From SM1-73 sp964588305 (GTDB lineage: Bacteria > Zixibacteria > MSB-5A5 > SM1-73), in NCBI GenBank assembly GCA_964588305.1, contig CAZPOP010000036.1:1-22173 (forward strand): a DNA stretch of 22,173 bases. Direction: 5' to 3'. Position 1 is the first letter of the stretch, and each line of letters opens with the position of its first letter. The position numbers and the translations under genes are program-made. This document shows, piece after piece, positions 20,744 through 22,173 of the stretch. The notes beneath the pieces were generated by a model. It was not told the origin of the DNA. It was given only the letters and a program-made list of their open reading frames with translations, and ran no database searches.

Positions 20744-21628
20744 TCAGATCCTGACTAAGTATTTTCTCACCATCTTGGTGATCAGTGTGAAAACAAGAGT
20801 GGTTATGCCGATCAAAGCCACCAGGCACAATGCCACAGAAGCGGCTAAGGCAGGGTTTTGTTCCACGTGATACAATCTTTCAATCAATACTCCCAAAAGA
20901 GGGTATGCCGGCGCCAGGATGAAGGGAAAGACAAACTCCTTCCAGTTCTCTATGGAACGAAGGATCAATATGGTTAAGATGGCGGGAGTCAGAAGCGGCA
21001 GGGTCAGGTATTTGAACTCCTGCCAGCTTCTGGCGCCCATGGTCCTGGCCGCCTCGTATTGTTCCCTTTCTATGGTCTGAAGTCCGGCCAGGAGGATCAA
21101 CATGGAGATGGGCATATCCCTCCAGGTCTTTCCCAGGATGGCCAATCCCAGAGAAAGGAATTCGGAACCGCTCCAATTGATCGGAACGTTTATGATCTGC
21201 GGGAAAAACCCGTGTCTGCCCAATAGAAGATCATTTATGGGGCCAAAAGGATATGAAAAAACTAAATCTATGATTACGGCGGTGACCAGGGCGGGGATGG
21301 CGATGGGGATCATAAACAGGCTTCTCACCGCCCCAACTCCCTTGAAACTTTGCTGGATCAAAAGCGCCAGCAGTAAACCCACCACCAATTGCAGCGGGGT
21401 TCCCACACCCATGAACCAAAAGGTTCTCCAGAGGGCTGCTTTGAAATCGGTCGAGGAGAAAAGCTGGAGAAATGGAATTCCCTCAGAAAAGGAGAATTTC
21501 AAAAGGTAAACCAAGATGATGACAAAGAAGCTGACCAGGTAAAGAAAAGCGGGGATGAAAAAGCCGATGGTGAAAAGATTACTCTTGAGCCGGTGAAGAA
21601 GATAAGATGGTTTGATTGAGCTGGGCAT
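20744..21628 (-). CDS. ABC importer permease, MalF-like
   Basis: A 294-residue inner-membrane permease with an N-terminal helix (FTIGFFIPAFLYLVSFFVIILVYLL) and about five further membrane segments. The EAA loop is at about residues 192-211 (EAARTMGARSWQEFKYLTLP), matching the family closely. It forms the heterodimeric channel with the MalG-like protein encoded next. The start at 21628 overlaps the end of the binding-protein gene by 50 bases; no better in-frame start was found downstream before the first membrane helix, and the ribosome site is weak, which suggests translational coupling. Confidence 0.92.
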   Translation of the reverse strand: MPSSIKPSYLLHRLKSNLFTIGFFIPAFLYLVSFFVIILVYLLKFSFSEGIPFLQLFSSTDFKAALWRTFWFMGVGTPLQLVVGLLLALLIQQSFKGVGAVRSLFMIPIAIPALVTAVIIDLVFSYPFGPINDLLLGRHGFFPQIINVPINWSGSEFLSLGLAILGKTWRDMPISMLILLAGLQTIEREQYEAARTMGARSWQEFKYLTLPLLTPAILTILILRSIENWKEFVFPFILAPAYPLLGVLIERLYHVEQNPALAASVALCLVALIGITTLVFTLITKMVRKYLVRI

Positions 21629-22173
21629 ATTTCTCTAGGGCCTTCGAAATTTCCTTACTATTCAGAAGCTGCTTGTCCACGGCTATCTCATACCAGGCGT
21701 CCAGATAATTCTTTCCAATCTGGGGCCATTGGGCAAGCTGGGGGGCTGCCTGGGTTCCGCTGTCGAATTGGAGTCGACTGACTCTGAAGATTTCCCGCTT
21801 CCAGGGCGCATCAAAGGCTTGATCTAAGTCATCTATGACGTCATTTCTGACAGGATACATGCCGAAGCGGGAGCATTCCTCTGCCTGAGTTTCTTTACTG
21901 GTGATAAACCTTGCCAGCCTGTAAGAAAGCTCGGGGTCAGGAGAGGTTACCGGAATCCCCCACCACCAGCCGTAGAGATTGGAAAAATGCCCCCCCTCTC
22001 TTCGGGGTTGTCGCTGGTCAGTCAAATCCAATGACATTCCTTTGGGCATGATGGAGAGCCCCATGTCTTCCGGGTCCAGAAGATAGCCGGTCATGGTGGG
22101 ATCGGATCCGCCACGTAAGAAGAAAAGGTCGATCTGATGCATGAAGCAAAGGAAGACCTCCCCCTGGGAGATG
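21579..22173 (-). CDS. Extracellular solute-binding protein, C-terminal part (partial)
   Basis: About 198 residues of an open frame running off the window edge. It looks like the C-terminal lobe of a family-1 (carbohydrate-class) binding protein: a GEVFL-type strand near the edge, a segment DPEDMGLSIMPKG, YGWWWGIPVTSPDPELSYRLARFITSKETQ, RFGMYPVRNDVIDDL, and a terminal helix pair. The tryptophan-rich YGWWWG run is a plausible ligand-contact region in such proteins. It is the first known gene of the importer operon and overlaps the MalF-like gene by 50 bases. The signal peptide and N-terminal lobe lie beyond the window, so the ligand cannot be guessed from its pocket. Confidence 0.85.
   Translation of the reverse strand, partial: ISQGEVFLCFMHQIDLFFLRGGSDPTMTGYLLDPEDMGLSIMPKGMSLDLTDQRQPRREGGHFSNLYGWWWGIPVTSPDPELSYRLARFITSKETQAEECSRFGMYPVRNDVIDDLDQAFDAPWKREIFRVSRLQFDSGTQAAPQLAQWPQIGKNYLDAWYEIAVDKQLLNSKEISKALEKYAQLNQTILSSSPAQE

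Overview
This 22.2-kb window is bacterial chromosome of moderate GC content. It combines ordinary housekeeping genes with a block of secreted and outer-membrane proteins. The host looks Gram-negative: there is a FadL-type outer-membrane barrel, a lipoprotein, a second probable barrel protein and exported dockerin-bearing proteins. The dockerin/Ig-like style and the rpsU-yqeY-cvpA-mutS2 order suggest a deep-branching or uncultivated Gram-negative lineage (FCB-type candidate phyla or a relative of the old deltaproteobacteria). That placement is inference; no rRNA or tRNA gene is present to settle it.

Layout. (1) 1-1534, minus: the N-terminal half of uvrA, cut by the window edge and divergent from the next block. 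(2) 1935-4659, plus: a FadL/OmpP1-family barrel followed by an esterase-fold lipoprotein whose nucleophile serine is replaced by glycine. (3) 4660-5245: a long non-coding stretch with a probable terminator, a foldable RNA-like region, a perfect-consensus sigma-70 promoter and an 8-codon leader ORF. (4) 5246-9459, plus: rpsU, a GatB/YqeY-family gene, a structured spacer ending in a strong terminator, cvpA and mutS2. (5) 9730-16853: three paralogous secreted proteins sharing an N-terminal domain of unknown function, one or more KNH-type Ig-like domains and a C-terminal type I dockerin. The first two are adjacent with a 108-bp identical tract. The third is much larger and carries four tandem Ig-like repeats. 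A minus-strand barrel-like gene lies between the second and third, with a near-perfect palindrome over its predicted -10 box. (6) 17009-18622, minus: NUDIX hydrolase, cupin and a TIGR04076-like protein, separated by palindromic and tandem intergenic repeats. (7) 18711-22173, minus: a carbohydrate-type ABC importer in the order binding protein (cut by the edge), MalF-like permease, MalG-like permease, MalK/UgpC-like ATPase.

How the parts fit. Region 4 is a known translation/DNA-maintenance neighbourhood. Region 5 is the most distinctive: exported proteins ending in dockerins with no recognisable catalytic domain and no classical cohesin seen here. The shared N-terminal domain could be the partner or substrate-binding module, but nothing in the sequence proves it. 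Region 7 imports an unidentified solute, probably a sugar or related compound.

All RNA folds, promoters and terminators were found by eye; no folding, homology search or statistics were run.
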